Positions 8,098 to 16,553 of a DNA stretch of 64,000 bases are shown here, one piece after another; position 1 is the stretch's first letter, and every line of letters begins with the position of its first letter. This DNA is from Gemmatimonadota bacterium (GTDB lineage: Bacteria; Gemmatimonadota; Gemmatimonadetes; Longimicrobiales; Gaopeijiaceae): NCBI GenBank assembly GCA_022826005.1, contig JAJDVT010000070.1:1-64000 (forward strand). Reading direction: 5' to 3'. The position numbers were made by a program, and so were the translations under genes. Below the pieces are notes generated by a model. That model ran no database searches and was not told where the DNA came from. It saw only the letters and a list, made by a program, of their open reading frames with translations.

Positions 8098-9297
8098 GTG
8101 CCAAACGGAAACCAGGTCCTGTTGCTGACGCTGATCGCAGGATTCGCGGCGTGCCAGGGGGACACCCGACCCACTCCCGACATCGCCGGCCAGATCGAGG
8201 ACAGCGCTGGCGTGCGGATCGTCGAGTATGCAGGAAAACCCGAGATGGCGGCCCCCTTCCAGTTCCCCGCGCAGCCACGTTACAGACACGGCGCCAACCC
8301 CGGTGACTACGCCTTCCAGGGGATCATCCCGGGACGTCTCTTCCCGGACGGAAGCGCCGTTGTCTACGATGCACTCAACGGCGAGCTGGTTGTGTTGAGC
8401 TACGACGGGACGACGCATGACGTGCTGGCCAGACGGGGAGAAGGACCGGGGGATGTCGGCTACCTCAGCGCCCTGTTCACGCTGGGTCAGGACAGTGTCA
8501 TGGTTGCCGACAGCGATCTGGCCCGCGTGACCCACTTCGTCGCTGGCTCGGTTGCCCGCACCCTGGATATACGGATCGCGGACGGCCTTGCCGTGCGTGG
8601 AATCGATTCTTCCGGCCACCTGCTGCTGATCACAGGGGTGTTGTCGACCGGTTTCGAGGAGGAGTGGCTCCTTGGACACATGGCCCGTTACGATCTGGAC
8701 ACCGGCACGCTGGACACGATTGCATCCTTCGATCACATGTCTCGCGCTCCGCAGGGGCTGCGGTGGAACCCGATCGGAGCGGCCGGCCGGGTGACGGTTA
8801 CGACAGGTCAGTTCGTCTACGCCCGGTCCGACAGGCCCGAGATCATCTGGCGGCGGCCGGACGGCTCGGTAACGCAGATCGTCCGATGGCAGGCCGAGCC
8901 CCCGGCTCCACTGACGGAGGACTTGCTGGCAGGTTTCGAGGCCGGATTCCGAGAAGGCAATCAGAGGGCCAACCCCGGCGCGTCGGATGCCGACATCGAA
9001 CGGATGACCGCAGCCGACATGGCCCGTTATCACGCCGTCCTCGGGCACCCGATGCCCCTCTTCAACACCCCCATCGGCGACGCCGAGGGGCGGATTTGGC
9101 TACCTGCCTACCTGCCCGGAGGAAGACGCGTAACCGCGCCGGAATACACCGTCATTTCCGCCGATGGCGAGTGGTTGGGCACGGTCGAGGCCCCGCCGAG
9201 GCTTCGCATCCTCGATGTGGCCGGCGGACTCGTCCTCGGGTTGCTGAGAGACGAAATGGATGTGGAGAGTGTCGTGGTGTACGAGCTGGTGCCGTGA
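8098..9297 (+). CDS. 6-bladed beta-propeller lipoprotein, paralogue of the adjacent sensor domain
   Basis: A 399-residue protein from a GTG start (AGGAGA 8 bases upstream). The N-terminus forms a lipoprotein signal ending GFAAC. From about residue 35 it tracks the propeller half of the preceding protease closely: DSAGVRIVEYAGKPEM, RYRHGANPGDY, DGTTHDVLA and GEWLGTVEAP. It keeps the GEGPGD motif (about residue 117) that is altered in the fused copy. It sits 12 bases after the protease gene, hence in one operon, and its stop overlaps the ATG of a blaI stub. A paired role with the sensor, as competitor or co-receptor, is an inference. Confidence 0.82.
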   Translation: MPNGNQVLLLTLIAGFAACQGDTRPTPDIAGQIEDSAGVRIVEYAGKPEMAAPFQFPAQPRYRHGANPGDYAFQGIIPGRLFPDGSAVVYDALNGELVVLSYDGTTHDVLARRGEGPGDVGYLSALFTLGQDSVMVADSDLARVTHFVAGSVARTLDIRIADGLAVRGIDSSGHLLLITGVLSTGFEEEWLLGHMARYDLDTGTLDTIASFDHMSRAPQGLRWNPIGAAGRVTVTTGQFVYARSDRPEIIWRRPDGSVTQIVRWQAEPPAPLTEDLLAGFEAGFREGNQRANPGASDADIERMTAADMARYHAVLGHPMPLFNTPIGDAEGRIWLPAYLPGGRRVTAPEYTVISADGEWLGTVEAPPRLRILDVAGGLVLGLLRDEMDVESVVVYELVP

Positions 9298-9374
9298 TGG
9301 AGCTGCTTGAGGCGGACAGACTGCCGAAGGCGGAGGCCGAGAGGCTCCGACGGACTCTGGAGGAGTGGAAATGA
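9297..9374 (+). pseudogene. blaI C-terminal stub (25 codons)
   Basis: An open frame from the ATG at 9297 encodes MELLEADRLPKAEAERL followed by RRTLEEWK. This matches the last residues of the BlaI at 5456-5827 (LLEADRLPKDEIDRLRRILEEWK) and nothing else of it. Its end overlaps the next blaR1-like start by ATGA exactly as in the intact pair. It is the scar of a tandem duplication in which most of the second blaI was lost. Because it overlaps the preceding stop (TGATG) and keeps GGAGGAG, it may still serve to couple translation of the downstream protease. Confidence 0.85.
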
Positions 9375-11263
9375 CCGACATCCTGTTGCAGATCGGCGCT
9401 ACGAAGCTGGTCCTTGGCGTCGGGCTGGCCGGTGTGGTCTGGATGGTGACGCGGCGCGTGGTGCGACCCGCCATCGCGCATCCCCTTTGGCTCCTGGTCC
9501 TCGGCGCCATGCTGGTTCCCGCGGTCGTGCCGCTTCGCATTCTGCCGGAGGGGGCGGCGGTGGAGGCTGCGGCGCAACCCGCAGTCGTGGTGCAGCCCGC
9601 GGTCGTGCCGCTTCGAGTTCAGCCGGAGGAGGTGGCCGTAGAGGCGGCGGCCCAATCCGAGGTCAGCCCACCGGTGGTAGTCGCCGACGACGGCGTGAGC
9701 GGCGATGGCATGGCCCCCCGAGGTTGGCTCCCGCTGAGCGGAAAGCCGCTGGCCGTGCTCCTGTGGCTTCTGGGCTCCGCCGGGTTCTTCGGGTGGACGG
9801 TGGTGCGGACGGTGCGTTTTCAGCGAACACTTACCAGGGCCGCCAGTCCGGCCCCACAGTTGCAACGCCTCGCCGCCCAGATCGGCGAGACGCTGGGCCT
9901 GCCGCGAGTGCCGCGAGTCTACACCACGGGTGCCCGGTTGCGCCCTCTGGTGTGGTGGGCGGGTGGGCGTGTCCGGATCTTGATGCCCTCGGTGCTAGTC
10001 GCCGATCTCGATGAGACCGAGCTTCGTGCGGTGCTTGCGCATGAACTGGCCCATGTGCGGCGCCGGGACTACCTGGTGCGAGTGGTGGAATTGCTGGCGT
10101 GCTCGGCCTACTGGTGGAATCCGGTCGTCTGGTGGGCCAAGCGCAAGATGAGGTCGGCGGAGGAGTCGAGCTGTGACATCCTCGCCGTCTCCGCGACGAG
10201 GTTGACGCGAGATCGGTACGCCAAATCACTGCTCCGCGTGGTCGAGGTCATGTCGGCTGCGCCGATCCCCCGGGCACCGGCTCTGGCGAGCGCGGCTGAC
10301 GCCTGCCGGGATTCGAAGCTGCTGGAGAAGAGGCTGAGGGCTGTCCTGACAACCGCCCTTCCGGCTTCGCCCACGGCCGGAAGGCTCCGCGTGGCAGGTG
10401 CGGTCGCCCTGGCGTTCGGGTTGTCCCTCGGGCTGGTGTATTGTGCCCCCGGCGAGCGCCAAGCTATCGACCAGCCCCAGTTGTCGACTCCCGCGATGTC
10501 AGAGGACGGCGCCGGCATTCGCTTCAGCGAGTATTTCGGCTTGCCGGACACAACAGCGCCCTTCGCCCTGGCCACCGATCCGCGTTTCCGACATGGCAAC
10601 AGCCCGGGTGATTTCCGGTTCCGCCAAATCTACGCGGGTGGGCTGCTCGCGGATGGCCGTGCCGTTGTCGCCGATGCACACAACAACGAACTGATCGTGT
10701 TGAGCCCGGACGGCACGATGCTGGGGAGCAAGGGAGGAAGACTGGTCGACTTGAGCCCGAACGGCACGATGCCGGGGAACAAGGGAGGAAATCCGGTCGA
10801 CTTCAGCAACTCGATCACCGCGTTCCGGCTGGGTCAGGACAGCGCCCTGGTGGTCGATCCCAGCCGGGGCTACGTGAGACTCTTCGTCGATGGTTCGGTT
10901 GTCCCCAGTGCGGATGCATGGTTCCAGAATCGCCCTGGTTTGCCGCGACTGGGGTCCCGCGGCTTCCTGATGCTGGCCACCGCAGTGTATTGGTCCGGTT
11001 TTGAGGAGGGGCGGCTTCCCGGCCACCAATACCCGGTCGGCGATTCGGAGGGTCGGATATGGCTGTCGACCAGCATGCCCGGCGGTCCACAAGAAGGGTC
11101 GCCTTCCTATGCCGTTATTTCAATGGATGGGGAGTGGCTGGGCACGGTGGAGGCACCGGTCGGGTTTCGCATTCTCGATGTGGCGGGAGGGCTGGTCCTT
11201 GGGGTGCAGACCGACGAAACGCGGCGAGAGAGCGTCGTGGTCTACGACCTGATTGAGCAATAG
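9371..11263 (+). CDS. second BlaR1-like M56 protease with shortened beta-propeller
   Basis: A 630-residue paralogue of the 5824-8085 protein. The protease half is nearly the same, with HELAH at residues 224-228 followed by VRRRD, and the same membrane segments. The propeller half is altered in two ways. A 51-base tandem duplication (10700-10802) repeats LSPDGTM...KGG. About 115 residues between LPGH and PVGDS are missing compared with the first copy, removing roughly two blades. The end (GEWLGTVEAPVGFRILDVAGG) is intact and in frame. It has no complete blaI of its own, only the stub. Whether the shortened propeller folds is uncertain. Confidence 0.82.
   Translation: MTDILLQIGATKLVLGVGLAGVVWMVTRRVVRPAIAHPLWLLVLGAMLVPAVVPLRILPEGAAVEAAAQPAVVVQPAVVPLRVQPEEVAVEAAAQSEVSPPVVVADDGVSGDGMAPRGWLPLSGKPLAVLLWLLGSAGFFGWTVVRTVRFQRTLTRAASPAPQLQRLAAQIGETLGLPRVPRVYTTGARLRPLVWWAGGRVRILMPSVLVADLDETELRAVLAHELAHVRRRDYLVRVVELLACSAYWWNPVVWWAKRKMRSAEESSCDILAVSATRLTRDRYAKSLLRVVEVMSAAPIPRAPALASAADACRDSKLLEKRLRAVLTTALPASPTAGRLRVAGAVALAFGLSLGLVYCAPGERQAIDQPQLSTPAMSEDGAGIRFSEYFGLPDTTAPFALATDPRFRHGNSPGDFRFRQIYAGGLLADGRAVVADAHNNELIVLSPDGTMLGSKGGRLVDLSPNGTMPGNKGGNPVDFSNSITAFRLGQDSALVVDPSRGYVRLFVDGSVVPSADAWFQNRPGLPRLGSRGFLMLATAVYWSGFEEGRLPGHQYPVGDSEGRIWLSTSMPGGPQEGSPSYAVISMDGEWLGTVEAPVGFRILDVAGGLVLGVQTDETRRESVVVYDLIEQ
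10700..10802 (+). repeat. 51-base tandem duplication inside the propeller domain
   Basis: Two adjacent copies beginning at 10700 and 10751 (TTGAGCCCG-ACGGCACGATG...) differ at a few bases and keep the reading frame. They add 17 residues to a blade of the second BlaR1-like protein. The first BlaR1-like protein has one copy at this place. Confidence 0.8.
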
Positions 11264-11325
11264 GCGTCGTTGTGGTGCGGAGAGCCAAGTTCATTCGATG
11301 GTATTCAGGGCAAGGAGGTCGGGAA

Positions 11326-12474
11326 TTGAGAGTTCACAAGATCGCAACTGTGGCCACGCCGGTGGTCGCTTTCGTTCTGGCGTTGCCGACCATCCTGAAC
11401 GGAAGGTTGATTGATGTTTCACAGGAATGCGAGTTCTCGGGCGAACTCTCCCTGACCGAGGAGTGGCGTTACGCACCGCTCGAAACCAGTCCCGACGATC
11501 ATCTGATAGGGTTGCCGTCGTCGGTCGCCCGGCACCCCGAGTCCGGAGTCTACGTGGTTGATGTGCTGGGCGCGGGCGTGCTGCACCTCAGTCTTGACGG
11601 ACAGTTCATCCGGCGGGTCGGAAGATCGGGTGAAGGACCCGGCGAGTTCCGATGGCCCCAGATCGTGCGCGCGACCGAGCAAGGCTTCGCCGTCTTCGAT
11701 GCATACGCGGGCATCAGCTTTTTTGACACCGTCGGCAACTTCCAGCGTATCGTGCGGTTGCAACCGTTCCCTTCAGGGATCCCTTCGGGGGCGCGGGATT
11801 TCCGCATTCTCGAGAACGGCGATATTGTGTTTGCCGGGACTGCATCGTCCTCCGACCACGCCATACACGTATACAGCCCGGATGGCGAATACCAAGGAGG
11901 GATGGGACAGATCCGGATGGACCTCGAGGAACCCATTCTTCGGTCACGCTACAACAACGGATTCATCGCTGAGACCGGTGTCGGACGCCTTGCCTACGCC
12001 CGCCCGGTACCATTCGAATTCCTGCTCTTCGAAGATTCGGAACTCACCGCAGAGGTCACGCACACGGACATCCTCTACGACTACGTTCATGACGTTGCGA
12101 CTCCGCTCGAAGGCGGTGGGTGGAAGTTCGAATGGCGCCATCCAAGGCTTACTTCCTTTACGCGGCTTCCGGACGGCTGCTTTCTTGCAGCGGTTGCACG
12201 ACTGCCTGAATCCGTGGAGGGTGAACCCCCGGAGGCTACGGATTTCTACACGGAACTCTTGTTCCTGAGTGATCAAGGGAGGGTTCTTGGCCGGCAGACG
12301 CTTTCGTTCTACTTCCGGCCGCTGGAGGCCTGGGGCGATCGAGGGGGCCGCACGCATCTTCTGGGGACCACCCGCGACAAGGCGACGGGGCTTGATCTGC
12401 CCGTCCAGTATCTTGCGGGGGGTGCGCCACGCGAGGGCCCGGAGCCTACCATGCCCTATGCTGAGCCGAAGTAG
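11326..12474 (+). CDS. secreted 6-bladed beta-propeller protein
   Basis: About 382 residues if started at the TTG at 11326, which has AAGGAGG 7 bases upstream and gives a clean signal peptide (LRVHKIATVATPVVAFVLALP). A GTG at 11272 would add 18 residues but has no good ribosome binding site. Propeller motifs include [43 protein letters not shown] and DGCFLAAVARLPES. It lies just after the second protease gene and before another propeller gene, probably in the same transcript. Function unknown. Confidence 0.75.
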   Translation: MRVHKIATVATPVVAFVLALPTILNGRLIDVSQECEFSGELSLTEEWRYAPLETSPDDHLIGLPSSVARHPESGVYVVDVLGAGVLHLSLDGQFIRRVGRSGEGPGEFRWPQIVRATEQGFAVFDAYAGISFFDTVGNFQRIVRLQPFPSGIPSGARDFRILENGDIVFAGTASSSDHAIHVYSPDGEYQGGMGQIRMDLEEPILRSRYNNGFIAETGVGRLAYARPVPFEFLLFEDSELTAEVTHTDILYDYVHDVATPLEGGGWKFEWRHPRLTSFTRLPDGCFLAAVARLPESVEGEPPEATDFYTELLFLSDQGRVLGRQTLSFYFRPLEAWGDRGGRTHLLGTTRDKATGLDLPVQYLAGGAPREGPEPTMPYAEPK

Positions 12475-12480
12475 GTTGCC

Positions 12481-13737
12481 ATGAAACACCATCTCCCCAT
12501 CGGGATCGTCGCCACCCTCGCCGCCCTCGCCTGCTCCCCGGACCGCGACCCCGACGCCGCCGGAGCCCGCAACAACTCCGAGGCCGTCCAGGGCTCCCCA
12601 CCGACCGACACCATCTGGCAAATCGAACCGGAACCGGCGCCGGTCCTCGGCCAGTTCGAGGAGCAGGAGGAGCAACAGTTCTACCAGATTCGGAGCGCAG
12701 TTCGCCTCTCAACCGGGGTGGTCGTCGTGCTGGACGGTGCGTCCCGGGAACTGCGCGCGTTCTCACCCGATGGAACGCATCTCTGGACCACCGCCGGCCC
12801 CGGCGATGGCCCCGGTGAGTTGCGTAACCCTGTGCACCTCGAGAAGCTTCCCGGCGACATTCTGCAGGTGCAGGACGGGGTCGCCAGGATTCGCTACGGT
12901 CCCGACGGCAGCGTCGTTTCCCACGAGCAGCTGGCGGCAGCCAACCTGTTGGAATTCGGCCAGTATCATGCTTGGGACTGCCCCCTCCCCTCTTTCGTCG
13001 GCGACCGCGTGCTCGCGTGCGCAGGCAGTGGTTTTGACGCCGCGAATTCCCCCCGCGAGGCCGGACCGTGGCGAGGCGAGACCGAACTGGCTCTGCTGCC
13101 GTGGAATCTGGACTCGATCGCCGCTCTGGGGACGTTCCTGGTGGAGGAGGCCTGGGCGCTTCGTTCCGAGCAACCTCTGGTCCTGCCCGAGGAAATCACC
13201 GTGGTGGGCAGGGTGTCGGGTTTGGGACTTGCTTTCCCACCCATGTCCCGCAAGGGGTTTTTCGCAATGGGAGGATGGCCGCGGAAGCTGGCGGTGGCGG
13301 ACAGCCGGGGGGATTTTGTGCACGTTTTCGGATTGGCGCCGGATGGTGCGCTCCCCGGGGAGACCATCCCCATCCGGAATGTCCGGCGACCTCCCACAGC
13401 GGACGAACTTGCGGCCGCCTGGGAAACCGCATCCGCTCGGAGCCGGGATTCGCCCGAATACCTCAGGGAGCACCTGCCGGCCCCCGACTCGATCCCCAAC
13501 GTCGACGACCTCCTGCTCGATGACGAGGGCATGGTTTGGGTCGGGTCGTACCGGGGCGATCCTTCAGCGCCACGATTGTATCACGTGTACGACTCCGAGG
13601 GGCCGTTCCTGGCCCGGGTCACGATGCCGGCGGGCATCGAGGTGCTGGAAATCGGGGCCGGGCATGTGCTCGGGATCACCCGTGACGAGTTGGATGTCGA
13701 GCGGGTCGTGCTGCTGGAGCTGAATCGAGGTCGGTGA
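12481..13737 (+). CDS. 6-bladed beta-propeller lipoprotein
   Basis: A 418-residue protein with a lipoprotein signal (MKHHLPIGIVATLAALAC). Blades are visible at about residues 79-91 (TGVVVVLDGASRELRAF), 100-108 (GPGDGPGEL), 338-352 (DDEGMVWVGSYRGD) and near the end (MPAGIEVLEIGAGHVLGITRDE). The ending 'VLGITRDELDVERVVLLEL' is the common C-terminal signature of the propellers here. It follows the previous propeller gene by 6 bases and is the last gene of this + strand run. Confidence 0.8.
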   Translation: MKHHLPIGIVATLAALACSPDRDPDAAGARNNSEAVQGSPPTDTIWQIEPEPAPVLGQFEEQEEQQFYQIRSAVRLSTGVVVVLDGASRELRAFSPDGTHLWTTAGPGDGPGELRNPVHLEKLPGDILQVQDGVARIRYGPDGSVVSHEQLAAANLLEFGQYHAWDCPLPSFVGDRVLACAGSGFDAANSPREAGPWRGETELALLPWNLDSIAALGTFLVEEAWALRSEQPLVLPEEITVVGRVSGLGLAFPPMSRKGFFAMGGWPRKLAVADSRGDFVHVFGLAPDGALPGETIPIRNVRRPPTADELAAAWETASARSRDSPEYLREHLPAPDSIPNVDDLLLDDEGMVWVGSYRGDPSAPRLYHVYDSEGPFLARVTMPAGIEVLEIGAGHVLGITRDELDVERVVLLELNRGR

Positions 13738-13765
13738 TCGGCCCCGGCTAGGAACCGGGAGAAGA

Positions 13766-13800
13766 TGTAAACGCCACATGACATTATGTCGTGTCCGCTT
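13766..13800 (+). promoter_or_regulatory. palindromic site sharing a 14-mer with the padR operator
   Basis: The sequence contains GACAT-T-ATGTC inside a longer near-palindrome and the exact 14-mer ACATGACATTATGT (13776-13789) that also lies upstream of padR (1128-1141). It is flanked by GTAAA and TTTAC. It lies downstream of a propeller operon and about 100 bases before the EVE-domain gene. It could be a second binding site of the PadR repressor. Confidence 0.4.
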
Positions 13801-13899
13801 TACATTCGGCTCACCGCGTGGATTGGTACCATGTTGCGAACACAGGGTGATTCCTGTCGCTTATCTTCGTAAGACCCCCACCACCCTCCGGAGATCCCC

Positions 13900-14376
13900 A
13901 TGGCCCGCCAGTACTGGCTCATGAAGAGCGAGCCCCACGTCTACTCGATCGACGACCTGCGGCGCGACGGCACGACCTACTGGGACGGCGTCCGCAACTA
14001 CGCCGCCCGCAACCTCATGCGCGACCGAATGAGGATCGGCGACCGCGTCCTCTACTACCACTCGAACGCGAAGCCGCCGGGTGTCGCCGGGATCGCCGAG
14101 GTGTGCCGCGAGTCCTACCCCGACCACACGCAGTTCGACCCGTCCAGCAAGTACCACGACCCCAAGGCCACAGAGGAGAACCCCCGCTGGTTCATGGTGG
14201 ACGTCCGCTTCGTGGAGAAGTTCGAGCGGGAGGTGTCGCTGCCGGAGATCCGGTCGACGCCGGAGCTGTCGAAGATGGTGCTTGTGAACCGTAGCCGGCT
14301 TTCGGTACAGCCGGTGACGCAGGGGGAGTACGAACACATCCTGGGGATGGCGGGGAGCGAGGAGGCGGGCCGATGA
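13900..14376 (+). CDS. EVE domain-containing protein
   Basis: A 158-residue single-domain protein. The N-terminus MARQYWLMKSEPHVYSIDDL, then WDGVRNYAARNLMRDRM, RIGDRVLYYHSNAKPPGV and a C-terminal LSVQPVTQGEYEHIL are the full signature of the EVE fold (a PUA/YTH-related pocket that binds modified bases, as in thymocyte nuclear protein 1). It fills nearly the whole protein, as in bacterial homologues. GGAG lies 8 bases before the ATG. It is likely a small cytosolic nucleic-acid-binding protein; the substrate cannot be told. Confidence 0.93.
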   Translation: MARQYWLMKSEPHVYSIDDLRRDGTTYWDGVRNYAARNLMRDRMRIGDRVLYYHSNAKPPGVAGIAEVCRESYPDHTQFDPSSKYHDPKATEENPRWFMVDVRFVEKFEREVSLPEIRSTPELSKMVLVNRSRLSVQPVTQGEYEHILGMAGSEEAGR

Positions 14377-14446
14377 GCCGGGGGATGGAACCGGGGCGGA
14401 GCGAGCCAATGCCCGGGCGCGGCCCGATGACGCCGGGAGCGGTAGA

Positions 14447-15907
14447 ATGACTGCAGGCCGAAGTCCCGTGGCGGCCAACTACGTGGCCGGTGAGTGGGTG
14501 AAGGCCGGGGCTGGCGAGCGGCTCCCGGTAGAGGATCCGGCGACGCGCGAGGTGCTGGGTTCGGTGCCGCTGTCCGGCCAGCGCGACGTCGACCGCGCCG
14601 TCGCCGCCGCCCACGCCGCCTTCCCCGCCTGGCGCCGCACCCCCGTCCCCGAGCGCGCCCGCGTCCTCTTCCGCCTCAAGGCGCTCCTCGACGAGCACCA
14701 CGACGACCTCGCGGCGAGCCTCTCGCGCGAACACGGCAAGAACGTCGCGGAGACGTGGGGCGAGGTGCAGCGCGGCATCGAGAACGTGGAGCACGCGGCC
14801 GGGATGCCCACCCTGATGATGGGCGACACCCTGGAGGACATCGCGCGCGGCGTGGACTGCGAGACGGTGCGGCAGCCCGTCGGGGTCTTCGCGGTCGTCA
14901 CCCCGTACAACTTCCCCGTGATGATCCCGCTCTGGTTCTGGCCGTATGCGGTGGCCGCGGGCAACACGGTGGTGCTCAAGCCGAGCGAGCAGGACCCGCT
15001 CACGCACCAGCGCGTGGTCGAGCTGGCCGTGCGTGCGGGGCTCCCGCCGGGCGTGCTGAACGTGGTGCACGGCCGCCGTGAGGCGGTGGAGGCGCTGATC
15101 GACCACCCGGATGTGGCGGGCGTGTCCTTCGTGGGGTCGAGCGCCGTGGCGAAGAGCCTGTATGCGCGAGCGGGGGCGGCGGGGAAGCGGGTGCAGGCGC
15201 TCGGCGGCGCCAAGAACCACATGATCGTGCTGCCGGACGCCGATCCCGAGATGGTGGCCGATGCGGTGGTGGGGTCCGTGTTCGGGTCCGCGGGGCAGCG
15301 CTGCCTGGCGGGGTCGGTGGTGGTGGGGGTGGGGGACGTGTACGAGCCGGTGCGCGACGGGATCCTCGACGGGGCGGCGTCGCTCACGATCGGGCGGGGA
15401 CTCGACGACGGCGTGGACATGGGACCCGTGATCTCCGGGGCCCACAGGGACCGGGTGAACGCGTTCATCGACGAGGGGGAGCGCTACGGAGCGCGGCTGG
15501 TGATGGACGGGCGACGGTTGCGCGTGCCCGGGTATCCGCGCGGTCATTGGGTCGGCCCCACCGTCTTCGAGGACGTGACGCCGGAGATGCCGATCGGTCG
15601 TGAAGAGGTGTTCGGTCCGGTGGCCGGGCTGGCCAGGGCACCGAGCCTGGAGGCCGCACTCGACGTGCTGGCGAAGAGCCCCTACGGCAACGCCGCGTCG
15701 ATCTTCACGAACTCGGGCCGCGCCGCGCGTGAGTTCCGCTACCGCGCGGAGATCTCGATGATCGGAGTCAACATCGGGGTAGCCGCGCCGATGGCCTTCT
15801 TCCCCTTCGGGGGAGCGCGGAATTCGTTCTATGGAGACCTGAAGGCGCAGGGGAGGGACGCGGTGTCGTTCTTTACCGACCAGAGGGTGGTGATTTCGAG
15901 GTGGTAG
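14447..15907 (+). CDS. mmsA: methylmalonate-semialdehyde dehydrogenase (CoA-acylating)
   Basis: A 486-residue aldehyde dehydrogenase of the MMSDH branch, which turns methylmalonate or malonate semialdehyde plus CoA into propionyl- or acetyl-CoA in valine, myo-inositol and pyrimidine breakdown. Branch features are visible: NYVAGEW at the start, VVTPYNFPVMIPLWFWPYA, the catalytic cysteine in GSAGQRCLAGS, and the end FPFGGARNSFYGDL...KAQGRDAVSFFTDQRVV. Length is typical. GGGAG precedes the ATG. The gene stands alone, although an aminotransferase able to feed it lies at 20 kb. A decayed piece of a second copy lies at 18561-18705. Confidence 0.93.
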   Translation: MTAGRSPVAANYVAGEWVKAGAGERLPVEDPATREVLGSVPLSGQRDVDRAVAAAHAAFPAWRRTPVPERARVLFRLKALLDEHHDDLAASLSREHGKNVAETWGEVQRGIENVEHAAGMPTLMMGDTLEDIARGVDCETVRQPVGVFAVVTPYNFPVMIPLWFWPYAVAAGNTVVLKPSEQDPLTHQRVVELAVRAGLPPGVLNVVHGRREAVEALIDHPDVAGVSFVGSSAVAKSLYARAGAAGKRVQALGGAKNHMIVLPDADPEMVADAVVGSVFGSAGQRCLAGSVVVGVGDVYEPVRDGILDGAASLTIGRGLDDGVDMGPVISGAHRDRVNAFIDEGERYGARLVMDGRRLRVPGYPRGHWVGPTVFEDVTPEMPIGREEVFGPVAGLARAPSLEAALDVLAKSPYGNAASIFTNSGRAAREFRYRAEISMIGVNIGVAAPMAFFPFGGARNSFYGDLKAQGRDAVSFFTDQRVVISRW

Positions 15908-16181
15908 CCCGTACCGAGGGGGATCAGCCCGTTCCGGCGCAACCACGGCCGAGCGCCGGGGAGTGGGTGCAGCTGCACGAGCGGCTGAACCGGATCGCGC
16001 GGAAGTGCCGAAGCCTCCCCAGCGCGGAGGTGCGGGGGTTCATCGCGACATGCGCACCGGAAGTGTGCGGCCTTGTAGTTAAGGTTAGGGGTAACCCGAA
16101 AAGCCGGCGCACTTGCGACGACGGGCAATGCTGGTTAACGCCCAGCGTCAGAAGCGTTTGGGAACCGGAAAGGTGGGAGTC

Positions 16182-16553
16182 ATGAAGACTTGGACGGAAA
16201 AGCTGATTTTGGCCGCGCTGGCCGCCGTGCTCGCGCTGGCTGGCTGCACATCGGGTGACAGCGGCGTTGATCTGGAGGTTGACGAAGAAGCCGTTGCGAA
16301 AGTGCTTGCGCAACTCAATGAAGTTCGGGTGGCGCGTCTTTCGCTCGTTCGGCCCGGACTTCCACAGCCGCCTCCAAGCGAATCCCGAAAGCTCGACCCT
16401 AACCGGGACGAAAATTGGATCCGGGAATATGCCACGCGAACGAAGGCGTGGCAGTCCGGCAGTCCCATCATCCTGAATGAGGCCGAGACCGACCTTCTGT
16501 TGGATTTGATGAAAGCGTCAAGGGACAGTACGCCAAAGGGGGCACCGAAATGA
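16182..16553 (+). CDS. small lipoprotein of unknown function
   Basis: A 123-residue protein starting MKTWTEKLILAALAAVLA with the lipobox LALAGC. It has no recognised domain. The mature part is short and charged, with a proline-rich piece (GLPQPPPSESRKL) and a conserved-looking NEAETDLLLDLMKASRD helix at the end. Its stop overlaps the ATG of the next gene (ATGA), so the two are coupled. Codon use is less GC-rich than the neighbours, suggesting a foreign or fast-evolving cassette. Confidence 0.6.
   Translation: MKTWTEKLILAALAAVLALAGCTSGDSGVDLEVDEEAVAKVLAQLNEVRVARLSLVRPGLPQPPPSESRKLDPNRDENWIREYATRTKAWQSGSPIILNEAETDLLLDLMKASRDSTPKGAPK

Noticed and set aside
5650-9048. A very long open frame on the reverse strand (over 1100 codons).
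   Set aside because: It is antisense to the blaI/blaR1-propeller genes, rich in Arg/His/Gln and without any domain. In high-GC DNA the antisense of biased codons stays open; the forward genes have clear motifs.
10700-10802. Short array resembling a CRISPR or minisatellite.
   Set aside because: Only two copies, in frame within a gene and without spacers; it is a local tandem duplication.
14192-15946. A 584-codon reverse frame opposite mmsA.
   Set aside because: Shadow of a strongly biased coding strand; the composition is Arg/His/Pro-rich with no motif.
15901-16185. A 94-codon frame between mmsA and the small lipoprotein.
   Set aside because: No ribosome binding site, no domain, and it begins inside the mmsA end; the translation lacks coding character.
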